In this document: in pieces, positions 55,487 through 63,331 of the stretch
Position numbering within the stretch: the first letter of the stretch is position 1
How the letters are laid out: each line of letters starts with the position of its first letter
DNA from: JBBQED01 sp038320345
GTDB taxonomy: Bacteria; Bacteroidota; Bacteroidia; AKYH767-A; OLB10
Direction: 5' to 3'
NCBI GenBank assembly: GCA_038320345.1
Contig: JBBQED010000018.1
Location: forward strand, 1 to 63,776
Length of the DNA: 63,776 nt
The notes under the pieces: model-generated
What the model was told of the DNA's origin: nothing
Databases searched by the model: none
The model's input: only the letters and a program-made list of their open reading frames with translations
Position numbers and translations under genes: made by a program

Positions 55487-55936
55487 ATGGGAGTTAAGAA
55501 AGTTGAACTATCAGATGAGGAAATACTTTTCATGTTCGCCAAGAATAACCCTCTGGCGTGGAATGCACTGTATGAATCTTATTCTGGGTTGATTTATGGA
55601 TTGGTGTCCCAGCAAACCAAGGATCAAAAACTTAAAGACGACATCTTTGAGAATGTGTTTGTAGAATTGAAAAATTATTTGTTAACTACTCACGATTTAA
55701 TTTCATTGAAAATCTTGGTCTGTAGATTTACAACTCAGTTTACGAAAAATTATTTAAGAAATCGTGGAATTATTTCCCCGAAAACTGAAATACGGAAAGA
55801 TTCAATGGTTCATGCTGTTTTGCAGAGTACGATTACCCTTCCTGAACTTGCGCAACATTTAGAAATAACTGAAACGGAAGTGAAAAAAAGGATTCGGCTG
55901 GAGTTAACTACTCTTAGGAGTGAATTGTCCTCGTAG
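55487..55936 (+). CDS. Short sigma-70-like regulator
   Basis: 149 aa, shorter than a usual ECF sigma factor (about 180). The first half (EEILFMFAKNNPLAWNALYESY) resembles sigma region 2 and the last 40 residues (ITLPELAQHLEITETEVKKRI) the region 4 helix-turn-helix. It may be a minimal sigma factor or a decayed copy. No anti-sigma partner lies beside it; the next gene is a small lipoprotein. The frame is intact. Function is uncertain. Confidence 0.5.
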   Translation: MGVKKVELSDEEILFMFAKNNPLAWNALYESYSGLIYGLVSQQTKDQKLKDDIFENVFVELKNYLLTTHDLISLKILVCRFTTQFTKNYLRNRGIISPKTEIRKDSMVHAVLQSTITLPELAQHLEITETEVKKRIRLELTTLRSELSS

Positions 55937-56126
55937 GCAATAAATTATTTTTGATTTATTTTAAGGCGAGGAACTATTTTAAAGCCGGGTTCAGGTGTAG
56001 AAATGATTCCCAATAACATTTAAGAACCATATATTTTTCTCGCATTAAAATTTAGGCATGAAATTAATTAGAGCCTTACTATGATTGGTAATTCTACCCA
56101 TCATTAACCTAAAAAAATTAGATTTT

Positions 56127-56303
56127 ATGAAAAATCAATCTTTTATCATGTTATTCTTACTTTCCTGTGTCAGTTTGATTTCAGGCTGTTCCGCAGTGGA
56201 AGGTATCTTTAAAGCTGGAATGAGTGTTGGAATATTTATTGTCATTTTTATTATCGGCTTAATTATCTTTCTGATCATGCGAATGGGTGGAAAAAAAGGA
56301 TAA
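56127..56303 (+). CDS. Small lipoprotein/membrane protein
   Basis: 58 aa from ATG 56127 (an upstream in-frame start at 56085 is less likely). The lipobox ISGC gives Cys about residue 20, followed by one transmembrane helix (GIFIVIFIIGLIIFLIM) and a basic tail. This small family is common in Bacteroidota and is often mislabelled phosphatidate cytidylyltransferase. The gene starts about 190 bases after the sigma-like gene and precedes a hydrolase. Confidence 0.55.
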   Translation: MKNQSFIMLFLLSCVSLISGCSAVEGIFKAGMSVGIFIVIFIIGLIIFLIMRMGGKKG

Positions 56304-56364
56304 GACAATACGAATTCTTCATTTAGGATTTTGCGAAATATTTTAACCTGTAAAATAAATTATT

Positions 56365-57252
56365 ATGAATTTTATAAAAGTTGGTACTGATGAGAAAGGT
56401 CATCCTATTGAAATATGTTATAATGATTATGGCGTCGGTAAACCGATCATTCTAATTCATGGATGGCCTCTCAGCAAAGAAATGTGGGAATACCAAGTTA
56501 ACGATTTGGTAAGTGCAGGGTATCGTGTGATTACTTATGATCGGAGGGGTTTTGGAAAATCTTCACAGCCTTGGGAAGGTTATGATTATACTACCTTAAC
56601 AAATGATCTTAAAGAATTAATTGAACAATTGAAGTTAACCGATATTACCCTCGTAGGTTTTTCTATGGGTGGTGGAGAAGTAGTACGCTATTTTAGTAAT
56701 CATGGTGGATTGAATGTGTCTAAAGTAGTGTTGATTTCCGCAGTCACTCCTTATATGTTACAAACTGATACCAATCCTCATGGAGTTCCGCAGGAAGTTT
56801 TTGATGAAAAAGGTCAAGAAATGGCTAAAGATAGAATAGCTTTTTTAGATGAATTTGGCAAAACATTTTTTGGAGTTTCGATGTTGAACAAACCGTTGAG
56901 TACTCCGCTTTTGGAATACTTCCGGATGCTATGTTCATTTGCTTCTCCACGTGCATCAGCCGAATGTTCAAAGGCCTATGCTTCTACCGATTTCAGAGAT
57001 GAAATGAGTAGAATTAATGTGCCGACTTTAATTATTCATGGCGATGCTGATAAAAATGTTCCTATAGAGGCTTCTGCTAAAGAAAGTGCGAAATTAATTC
57101 CAAATAGTCAGCTTCTTATTTACAAAGATGCTCCACATGGTTTATTTTATAATGAAAGAGAAAGACTAAATGCTGATCTCATAAATTTTATAGGTGGTAA
57201 ACCGGTTGAGGAACCTACCTTGGCGAAAGAAGCTAGTAGTATTTTACTCTAG
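56365..57252 (+). CDS. Haloperoxidase-type alpha/beta hydrolase
   Basis: 295 aa. HGWPLSKEMWEYQV is the family's oxyanion loop, GFSMGGGEVVRYF the nucleophile elbow (Ser about 99), HGDADKNVP the acid (about 230) and PHGLFYNER the His (about 258). It matches the cofactor-free chloroperoxidase/esterase group found in many Bacteroidota. These enzymes hydrolyse esters or lactones in vivo, and peroxidase activity is a side reaction. A strong terminator follows. Confidence 0.88.
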   Translation: MNFIKVGTDEKGHPIEICYNDYGVGKPIILIHGWPLSKEMWEYQVNDLVSAGYRVITYDRRGFGKSSQPWEGYDYTTLTNDLKELIEQLKLTDITLVGFSMGGGEVVRYFSNHGGLNVSKVVLISAVTPYMLQTDTNPHGVPQEVFDEKGQEMAKDRIAFLDEFGKTFFGVSMLNKPLSTPLLEYFRMLCSFASPRASAECSKAYASTDFRDEMSRINVPTLIIHGDADKNVPIEASAKESAKLIPNSQLLIYKDAPHGLFYNERERLNADLINFIGGKPVEEPTLAKEASSILL

Positions 57253-57284
57253 TTGTCACCAATTGAAAAAGAACTCTTTTCTTA

Positions 57285-57340
57285 GGAATGAGTAAGTGGA
57301 ATTTAACACCTAAAATCCAACTTATTCATTCCTTTTTTTT
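57285..57340 (+). terminator. Long-stem terminator after the hydrolase gene
   Basis: A 13-bp stem (57285-57297 with 57320-57332, one G-T pair) is followed by eight T at 57333-57340. It overlaps the 3' end of the convergent membrane-protein gene. Confidence 0.8.
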
Positions 57341-58680
57341 ATTACGATAGGAATTTTTAAACCTGTCCATGCAGCGTTATCAACGAAACCTGGATCGGCG
57401 CTATGTAAAAAATACACAGGAGCGATTTCATCAAAGAATAGCGTGTCTCTTTGTTTATCCCTATCGACTTTCACAAATACATTCATTCTTTCATCTAGGG
57501 CTGTTGAGTATTTTGAAAGTACGTTTTCCTGCTGAATGCATAATACCGCCAGCGCAATGCAAACCATCATCATTATTGGTTTGATGGAAAACAAAATAAG
57601 TGCATAGTTGCTAGCGCTAATCACCAGCCAACTAATCATCAACATCGTTAATAAAGAAATGTCGCTCCAGGCACGGGGTGGGCCATAATCTCCCATGAGT
57701 TTGGTGATGATGCAAGTATGGATCATTACAAAAACAAACCAGTACAACAAAAGTGGTAATACTTCACGCCTCAAAAATATTTTCCAATTCAAGGTAATAC
57801 TACTTTGCTTATTTGCCAATGTAACAAGTGGCAATAGTAGTAGTACAGTAATCACTATTCTCAACGGTGAATGAAAGCAAATCGTTTTAAAGGTAAAATA
57901 TATTCCCCGCATGAACATTTGAAGGAAGCCAATATCCGGTAAAGCCGCGCTCCGAATTTCATGTCCATTACCTGCAAAAGCGATGGCAAAGCCACCAATA
58001 ATGGCTCCAGTGAAAAGGATATTCCGAAGTTCTATTTTTTGTTTAATGCGTACTACTCCAGAAAACAAAACTATACTAATTGCTATTAGCATTACTGCAC
58101 TGAGTTCTCCTGCTCCTCCAATATATAAACCTAGAAGCGGTAGTACTAAGTAATCAATGTTCTTTCGCGCTCTTAACAAGATGGCAAGAGCATATAACAT
58201 GCAACCTAAATTCCAACCATACATTGCAGAAGTATTCACCCAAAACCAAGTGTCCCCAATCGAATAACTTGCAGCTATTAGTCCTGTAAAGCATATAACG
58301 CTATAAGTACATCGTTCAAGAAAACTTAAATTTCGAATCAGGAATTTTTTCTCCAGCGACTGTAGTACCCTAAAAAAACTTCCGCACATAAAAAGTAAGG
58401 TGAGTAGATGATATACTATTGGTGGACTCAAGTAATCCCACTGGGCATACCAACAGTTGATCCATAGTAGAGCAGTCCATCGCGTATTCCAGTATAGCCA
58501 GAAATGCTGCATGCCGCCCACAACGCCCTGCTCATGCACGATCTTCAATAAAGTGAGATCATCATGCACCAAACAGTTATTCCAGGCTAAAATCACCCAA
58601 AACACTATTGCCGTCAGTGCCTGCAATGATAGGAGGGAGAAGTTTAGTTTAGAAGGAGAGTGATTACTTGGAAGATTCAA
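57322..58680 (-). CDS. Polytopic membrane protein, possibly a GT-C-like or DUF6056-type protein
   Basis: 452 aa with about ten to eleven transmembrane helices from residue 12 to the C-terminal third. A small soluble loop (about residues 30-80) contains NTRWTALLWINCWYAQWDY, and WVNTSAMYGWNLG lies near 150. The overall pattern recalls lipid-linked glycosyltransferases of the GT-C type and the DUF6056 family, but I cannot confirm the name. A GT-C enzyme would need an acidic catalytic residue in the first outer loop; the DD in CLVHDDLTLL is a candidate. Confidence 0.55.
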   Translation of the reverse strand: MNLPSNHSPSKLNFSLLSLQALTAIVFWVILAWNNCLVHDDLTLLKIVHEQGVVGGMQHFWLYWNTRWTALLWINCWYAQWDYLSPPIVYHLLTLLFMCGSFFRVLQSLEKKFLIRNLSFLERCTYSVICFTGLIAASYSIGDTWFWVNTSAMYGWNLGCMLYALAILLRARKNIDYLVLPLLGLYIGGAGELSAVMLIAISIVLFSGVVRIKQKIELRNILFTGAIIGGFAIAFAGNGHEIRSAALPDIGFLQMFMRGIYFTFKTICFHSPLRIVITVLLLLPLVTLANKQSSITLNWKIFLRREVLPLLLYWFVFVMIHTCIITKLMGDYGPPRAWSDISLLTMLMISWLVISASNYALILFSIKPIMMMVCIALAVLCIQQENVLSKYSTALDERMNVFVKVDRDKQRDTLFFDEIAPVYFLHSADPGFVDNAAWTGLKIPIVIKKRNE

Positions 58681-58997
58681 TTGGAGTCCGGGATAGGGGA
58701 CTAAATTAGGGATATTTAAGAGTAAATTCCGGATTGCGTTTAATTTGTGCCTGGTTTCCGGGAGAACAAAAAATCATTATCGAATTGTTTCATAAAAACG
58801 ATAAAAGACCTAGAAGATAAAAAAAGGATAAAAACTTATTTTAAGTAGGAATTTTTAATTTTCTTAACCTAACAAAGAAGTGTATTTTCAATATTTCCTG
58901 AAAGTTTAAGAAATTGACGAATTCGATTTGAATATTATCACTGAACCGCCAATTTCTTAAACATGATTTTACTGTATAATTCTACTTTCTAATTCAT
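58681..58997. other. 317-bp intergenic gap
   Basis: AT-rich. No gene, hairpin or tRNA that I can support. Confidence 0.3.
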
Positions 58998-59438
58998 TTA
59001 TTTGTACTGCTGATTTGGAACATTGAACATCCTGCGAATCCCGAATTTATCCAGACAAACTCCCCAGTACCCCCAAAACTCATCGTGTGGTGGAGCGCAA
59101 TCAGTTCCTCCCTGAGCTAGTAAATTGTAGAGTCTGTCGGCTTCTTCTTTGGTATCGGGTTCTAAACTAATGGTAGTATTGTTGCCAATAACTAATTTAT
59201 GTCCCATGCTTTCCAGCATATCGGTTCCCATGATATTGGTACCCCCTAAAATTGGGAGTGCTACATGCATCACCATTCTTTTTTCTGCATCCGAAAGTTG
59301 GGGCATCCCTTCCTGTTGTGGCATATCGCCCATTCTCAATATTGGTGCCGACCATTCTGTTTTAAATGCGGCTTTATAGTAGTTAAATGCTTCTTCCGCA
59401 TTTCCTTGAAAATTCAGATAAATGTGTGTTTTTGCCAT
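58998..59438 (-). CDS. VOC-superfamily protein (PhnB-like)
   Basis: 146 aa. THIYLNFQGNAEEAFNYYKAAFK at the start and GTDCAPPHDEFWGYWGVCLDKFG near the end are typical of PhnB/UbiG-adjacent glyoxalase-like proteins, which bind a metal with His/Glu residues in a beta-alpha-beta-beta-beta fold. They are common stand-alone Bacteroidota proteins of unknown substrate. Gene length is normal. It neighbours an intergenic stretch carrying a heptamer array. Confidence 0.88.
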   Translation of the reverse strand: MAKTHIYLNFQGNAEEAFNYYKAAFKTEWSAPILRMGDMPQQEGMPQLSDAEKRMVMHVALPILGGTNIMGTDMLESMGHKLVIGNNTTISLEPDTKEEADRLYNLLAQGGTDCAPPHDEFWGYWGVCLDKFGIRRMFNVPNQQYK

Positions 59439-59625
59439 GTTGGTTTTGTTGTTATGAGATTGAGTTTTTAAATTGTCGTGACTAAAATAATGTATTTCTT
59501 TTTTTTTTAAAGTTCAATTTCCATTAATTATTATAAATTTCCCCTGAGGTTTTTATTGTCCCAACTAGGTTTTTATGGTTTGTAACAACGCAAGCATTAT
59601 CAGGGGAATAACAATTCCAACGGGC

Positions 59626-59744
59626 AAACTTTAAACAGTAAACTTTGAACATTAAACATTAAACTGTGAACATTAAACATTAAACATTAAACTTTAAACA
59701 TTTAACATTTAACATTAAACTTTTAACCTTAAACATTGAACATA
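59626..59744 (+). repeat. 17 in-phase degenerate heptamers (consensus AAACATT)
   Basis: Seventeen consecutive 7-base units fill 119 bases without a break. They vary as AAACATT, AAACTTT, GAACATT, TAACATT, AAACTGT, AAACAGT, TAACCTT and GAACATA. The array ends five bases before the stop of the downstream Fic gene. Confidence 0.9.
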
Positions 59745-59749
59745 AAAAG

Positions 59750-60346
59750 TTAGTTCCTGGCAAAGTCAATTAAAGGTTGAATGTTTCCATTATCACCTTC
59801 TCGTATTGCACTTATATAGTTTTTCCTGGTTTGATCGGCCTTTACCATGTTCGAATGATTCCATGTAAACGGTTCAACTCCGAATATTGATTGCATAATG
59901 ATGTCTGCCATTATTCTTGAATGTCTTCCATTGCCATTCGGGAAGCAATGAATGTTTACTAAACGATGTTTAAAGCGTATTGCTATCTCTTCATTTGAAA
60001 AAATCTTGTTTTCAATCCAATATTTTGTGTCCTCAAGAAGTGCTCTTAGTTCAATTCCTATTTTTATCCACGTAACTCCAAGATTCTTTTCTGATTTTCG
60101 AAATTCTCCTGCCCACGACCAAACATTTACAAACATTTTTTTATGAAGTGCTTTTATAAATTTCTCTGTCAATATTTGATCATTTTTGAATTTAGTTTTT
60201 ATTGTCCATTCTATTGCCTTCTCAATATTTAATTGTTCATGTTCATCTAATTCGCCATGAGTAGTTATGGTTTTTATTAATAAACCATCTTTCTCTTCTT
60301 CGTTTAACGGTGTTTGTCCGTCATCATACTCTAGTTCTAATCCCAT
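59750..60346 (-). CDS. Mobile mystery protein B (Fic-domain)
   Basis: 198 aa. The Fic core HCFPNGNGRHSR (residues 133-144) keeps the catalytic His133 and the nucleotide loop GNGR. The residue usually Asp/Glu in the HPFx(D/E)GNGR motif is Asn137, as I recall for this subfamily. Fic proteins transfer AMP or other groups from nucleotides to target proteins. Its start overlaps the stop of the mobile mystery protein A gene by 10 bases, showing a toxin-antitoxin-like operon. It may act as the toxin. Confidence 0.85.
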   Translation of the reverse strand: MGLELEYDDGQTPLNEEEKDGLLIKTITTHGELDEHEQLNIEKAIEWTIKTKFKNDQILTEKFIKALHKKMFVNVWSWAGEFRKSEKNLGVTWIKIGIELRALLEDTKYWIENKIFSNEEIAIRFKHRLVNIHCFPNGNGRHSRIMADIIMQSIFGVEPFTWNHSNMVKADQTRKNYISAIREGDNGNIQPLIDFARN

Positions 60347-60798
60347 AAAGATTTATTCAATTCTCTTTTCAGTTCATTTGTCAAATCCTCAATTGCCCTT
60401 TTTATTTGTTCTTCAGTATTTCCTTGATTTTCAAGCTTCATGTTTTGACTTGTTCGCAAGACTATTTTTTTTGCGAGTTCTTCGGCTTTATTGTTTATTA
60501 AATTTTCTATCGAACCCTCTTTGGGTACGAAAGCATATACGAATTGCATATTAAGAATTGCCCCAATTTCTTTCATCGATTTTAATGAAATTGTGCCTAT
60601 CGCTTCACTCACTTCAATGCTTTTTGCTCCTTGACGGGTAATATTAAGCTTATGGCCTAATTGTTCTAATGTCATGTTAAGTGTTACCCTTATGGTATTT
60701 ATCCATCCTTGATCCGGAACTATAACTTTCTCGGTTCCTATAAAAGGTCTCAATTTTCTATCAAGTTGTTCTATAAGTAATTTTTTCTTGGTCCTCAT
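60337..60798 (-). CDS. Mobile mystery protein A (XRE helix-turn-helix regulator)
   Basis: 153 aa. The central helix-turn-helix (IRVTLNMTLEQLGHKLNITRQGAKSIE, about residues 36-62) and the C-terminal helical tail fit the family TIGR02612, always paired with a Fic gene. It probably represses the operon and neutralises the partner. On the minus strand a -7 box TACATTTG (60818-60825) lies about 20 bases before the ATG. Direct repeats TATATGTAAAC (60867-60877) and TATATGTCAAA (60835-60845) upstream could be its operators. Confidence 0.85.
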   Translation of the reverse strand: MRTKKKLLIEQLDRKLRPFIGTEKVIVPDQGWINTIRVTLNMTLEQLGHKLNITRQGAKSIEVSEAIGTISLKSMKEIGAILNMQFVYAFVPKEGSIENLINNKAEELAKKIVLRTSQNMKLENQGNTEEQIKRAIEDLTNELKRELNKSLWD

Positions 60799-61064
60799 AT
60801 TGGTGAATTTTCACGTTCAAATGTAAAGGATATATTTGACATATATACGAATTTGTAATCAAAATAGTTTACATATACTTACTGATTGTCAATTTATGGC
60901 TTTACAATTTGAAAAAACGAAATACCCTTTGTATTCATTTCCTTGAGGATGACACACAGTGTAAGTATTTAAAAATGAATCAGATTGATTGGATTTTGAA
61001 GCCAACTATTTGGTGTTTTTAAAAGTAAAAGTTCTCCAGTTCCTAATTGTCAAACTTCTTGGGG

Positions 61065-61365
61065 GGTGCAACAGCCCCATAAATCGGAACAAGCTGCGCC
61101 GGAATGTCAGTTAATTTTCCATCTACTAAATCAAAAATTACTCCTACAGGTGGGGTCAGCTTAACCGGAATGCGGAGTCAATATAAATCGGAATGGGGGT
61201 CAACCCCGATAAATCGGGACAAGTTGCGCCGGAATGTCAGTTAATTTTCCATCTACTAAATCAAAAATTACTCCTACAGGTAGGGTCAGCTTCACCAGCA
61301 TGAGGCGGCAACATACATCGGAATGGAGGGGCAACCCCGATAAATCGGGACAAGTTGCGCCGGAA
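61065..61365. repeat. 130-bp tandem repeats with GGGTCA...CGGAAT submotifs, resembling IS21-type ends
   Basis: Two full units (61065-61195 and 61196-61325) and one partial unit (to 61365) are about 130 bases long. Each contains GGGTCAnCTTnACC, TAAATCGG and TGCGCCGGAAT elements spaced about 20-30 bases, like the multiple transposase-binding repeats at the ends of IS21-family elements. No istA/istB gene is intact nearby. The short ORF at 61200-61445 (minus) runs through the units and is not considered a gene. Confidence 0.6.
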
Positions 61366-61494
61366 TCTCCATTAAACCTTAAATTGTAAATTCGCATTAA
61401 AAACAACAACCAACTTTCCCGCTTTGCTGCGAAAAAGATGGTCAATTGTTTTGTTAATGTCTGGATATTTTGAAGTGTCCTCCAAATTTTACAT

Positions 61495-61836
61495 TTATCT
61501 TTTTTGAATTGGGCGAACTTCTACGCTGCCTTCTTCATTTAAAATCGGACACCCTTTTGAAATTTCCACTGCATCGTTGATGTCTTTTGCATTTACCATT
61601 AAGTAGCCGCCAACCATTTCCTTTCCTTCAGCATACGGACCATCTGAAACTACTTTTTTTGAACCATTCACATGTTTGCCTGATATTTGAAGTGCATCGC
61701 CTCCAGCAAGAATTCCTTTTTCTGCAAGTCCTTGCATCCAATTATCCCACATTTTAATGATGTCCATTGCAGCTTGTGAATTAGCGGTAGAAATATGAGT
61801 ATTACCACCTCGGAAGATAAAAATGAATTTTTCCAT
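61495..61836 (-). CDS. YciI-like protein (DGPF domain)
   Basis: 113 aa. The family motif SDGPYAEGKEMVGGY (about 71-85) and the beta-alpha fold opening KFIFIFRGG match YciI/DGPF proteins, dimeric dinuclear-metal-like or ligand-binding proteins often encoded near regulators. It is divergent from an HxlR regulator 93 bases away and likely under its control. Gene length is normal. Confidence 0.85.
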   Translation of the reverse strand: MEKFIFIFRGGNTHISTANSQAAMDIIKMWDNWMQGLAEKGILAGGDALQISGKHVNGSKKVVSDGPYAEGKEMVGGYLMVNAKDINDAVEISKGCPILNEEGSVEVRPIQKR

Positions 61837-61929
61837 TTTGTTTTTTTTAAATTGTTTTATTTACTTTAGTACTGCAAATATTCAATGTATAAATTAATTG
61901 AACAAGTAGGACACTGAAGCAAAGTAAGT

Positions 61930-62319
61930 ATGATAAACACTACCAATGTTGATAATCAAGTAATTGATTCTAAAAAAACTTTTGTTTTTGATGAAAATAC
62001 TTGCCCTGTAACTGCTACAACGAAAGTTTTAGGAGGAAAATGGAAACCTATTCTTATCAATGCAATCTACCATACGGCTCCAGCAAGGTTTGGCGAATTG
62101 AAACGTAGCGTAATTGGCATCACACAATCTATGCTTACTCAACAGCTAAGAGAATTAGAAGATGATGGAATTATTAGTAGAAAAATTTATGCTGAAATAC
62201 CACCAAAAGTAGAATATAACTTAACAGAGTTTGGACTTACGCTATCACCAGTTATACAAACTATGGCAAATTGGGGTAAAGAGTATAAATTGAATAAACA
62301 AAAATTGCGGAGCAAATAG
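61930..62319 (+). CDS. HxlR-family transcriptional regulator
   Basis: 129 aa. CPVTATTKVLGGKWKPILINAI (residues 21-42) holds the conserved Cys and the winged-helix start; ITQSMLTQQLRELEDDGIISRKI is the recognition part. HxlR proteins respond to redox or small electrophiles through the N-terminal Cys and often control divergent genes, here the YciI gene. The pair forms a small, possibly transferred, response module at the edge of the accessory segment. Confidence 0.9.
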   Translation: MINTTNVDNQVIDSKKTFVFDENTCPVTATTKVLGGKWKPILINAIYHTAPARFGELKRSVIGITQSMLTQQLRELEDDGIISRKIYAEIPPKVEYNLTEFGLTLSPVIQTMANWGKEYKLNKQKLRSK

Positions 62320-62439
62320 AAAATTTTTCAGTTAATGTTTTTGTCTTTATAGTTTAGGTGGTATTTTAATTTTGTGAAGAAATGGCATTTGTCCTCCGTT
62401 TTTTAATTTATTTACTGACGGTTTTGTCGTTCGTTGTGA

Positions 62440-62607
62440 TTAAGCCACTTTCTGCCAATATAAATGTTGTTGAAATTCGAAAACCAATCTGCAGATGTTT
62501 GCAACCTCTCGTAAAATTTCTTTAGCATCTTCCAGTGATTGATATTTGTTGGTTAACAAGATTGGTAATTTTTCTGGGTCGAGCTCTTCAACACCTGAGT
62601 TAAAATT
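62440..62607 (-). pseudogene. Decayed fragment resembling the C-terminus of type I restriction enzyme HsdR
   Basis: A 55-codon open stretch without its own start, closed by a stop upstream (TGA at 62608-62610) and ending in TAA. Its visible pattern, ELDPEKLPILLTNKYQ, EDAKEILREVANI and FEFQQHLY, resembles the last segment of type I restriction R subunits or similar SF2 helicases. The N-terminal 700 or more residues are missing. It follows the second Fic gene on the same strand, as hsdR genes do in many Bacteroidota restriction loci. Confidence 0.55.
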
Positions 62608-62638
62608 TCAACCCAATATTTTTATTTCCCAAGCACTA

Positions 62639-63196
62639 TTATTCATCATCACTTCCTTTTTCGTAACCTTCGTAATAGTAGGATTGCTCAATACCTTTGA
62701 TAATAATTTCTCTATTGTTTATTTCATCCGTTAAATTTGCAAAAAGTAAGGTGCGTAATTCTAAATCATTAATTGGGCTGCGTTCCATTGCTTGCAAGTA
62801 AAGTTCTTTGCTCACCAATTGCCAGTTTACTAATTTTTTCAAACGCAATTTCAGCATCATATCCAACCATATTCGCATTGTTCTGCCGTTGCCTTCCATA
62901 AAAGGGTGGGCAATATTCATTTCTACATATTTGCTTATTATTTCTTCAAAAGTGTTTTCGGGCATTCGTTCCACTTTCTCCAACACCTCTTTCAAATACA
63001 TAGCATTTGCAAACCTAAAACTGCCTTTGGAAATATTCATTTTGCGTATTTGTCCGGCAAAATCATATAGTCCGTTAAATAAGTATTGGTGTATTTCTAC
63101 TAAGCCTTTGGTAGTGCCAATTTCTATTTTATCAATATCGCCACTGTCAAACAAGCGATAAGCGTTTTCCAAACTTTTTTTATCTATGTTTTTCAT
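62639..63196 (-). CDS. Fic/DOC family protein
   Basis: 185 aa from the Met at 63196; this start is one base after the stop of the upstream fragment, whereas longer starts at 63235 and 63238 would overlap it. The canonical Fic motif HPFMEGNGRTMR (residues 97-108) is complete, with Glu101. It transfers AMP, or possibly phosphocholine-like groups, to a target. Stand-alone Fic genes beside type I restriction genes are common. It lies between the HsdR-like fragment and an IS3-type insertion, so its own regulatory region may be lost. Confidence 0.85.
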   Translation of the reverse strand: MKNIDKKSLENAYRLFDSGDIDKIEIGTTKGLVEIHQYLFNGLYDFAGQIRKMNISKGSFRFANAMYLKEVLEKVERMPENTFEEIISKYVEMNIAHPFMEGNGRTMRIWLDMMLKLRLKKLVNWQLVSKELYLQAMERSPINDLELRTLLFANLTDEINNREIIIKGIEQSYYYEGYEKGSDDE

Positions 63197-63197
63197 A

Positions 63198-63311
63198 TCA
63201 GTTCCAATATTGTTTATTATCGGCACTTTCTTCATCACGTGCTTTCATTTCTGCTGAAATTTCTTGTGGATGGCATAAGGTCACTTCTTCTTTAAATACT
63301 GCAAGAACAAA
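63198..63311 (-). pseudogene. Gene fragment upstream of the Fic gene, truncated near the IS element
   Basis: An open frame of 37 codons ends TGA at 63198, one base before the Fic start. It reads FKEEVTLCHPQEISAEMKARD and then ESADNKQYWN. The upstream end is a stop at 63312-63314, close to the presumed IS boundary at 63332. Probably the remains of the previous gene of the same operon; the family is not recognised. Confidence 0.45.
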
Positions 63312-63331
63312 CTACCGTTTCACCTGTGTCT

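Noticed and set aside
59626..59744. Possible CRISPR array
   Set aside because: Units are 7 bases with no spacers, so it cannot be a CRISPR array.
61200..61445. Minus-strand ORF across the 130-bp repeat
   Set aside because: It follows the repeated sequence and its reading changes with the repeat copies. Taken as repeat-derived, not a gene.
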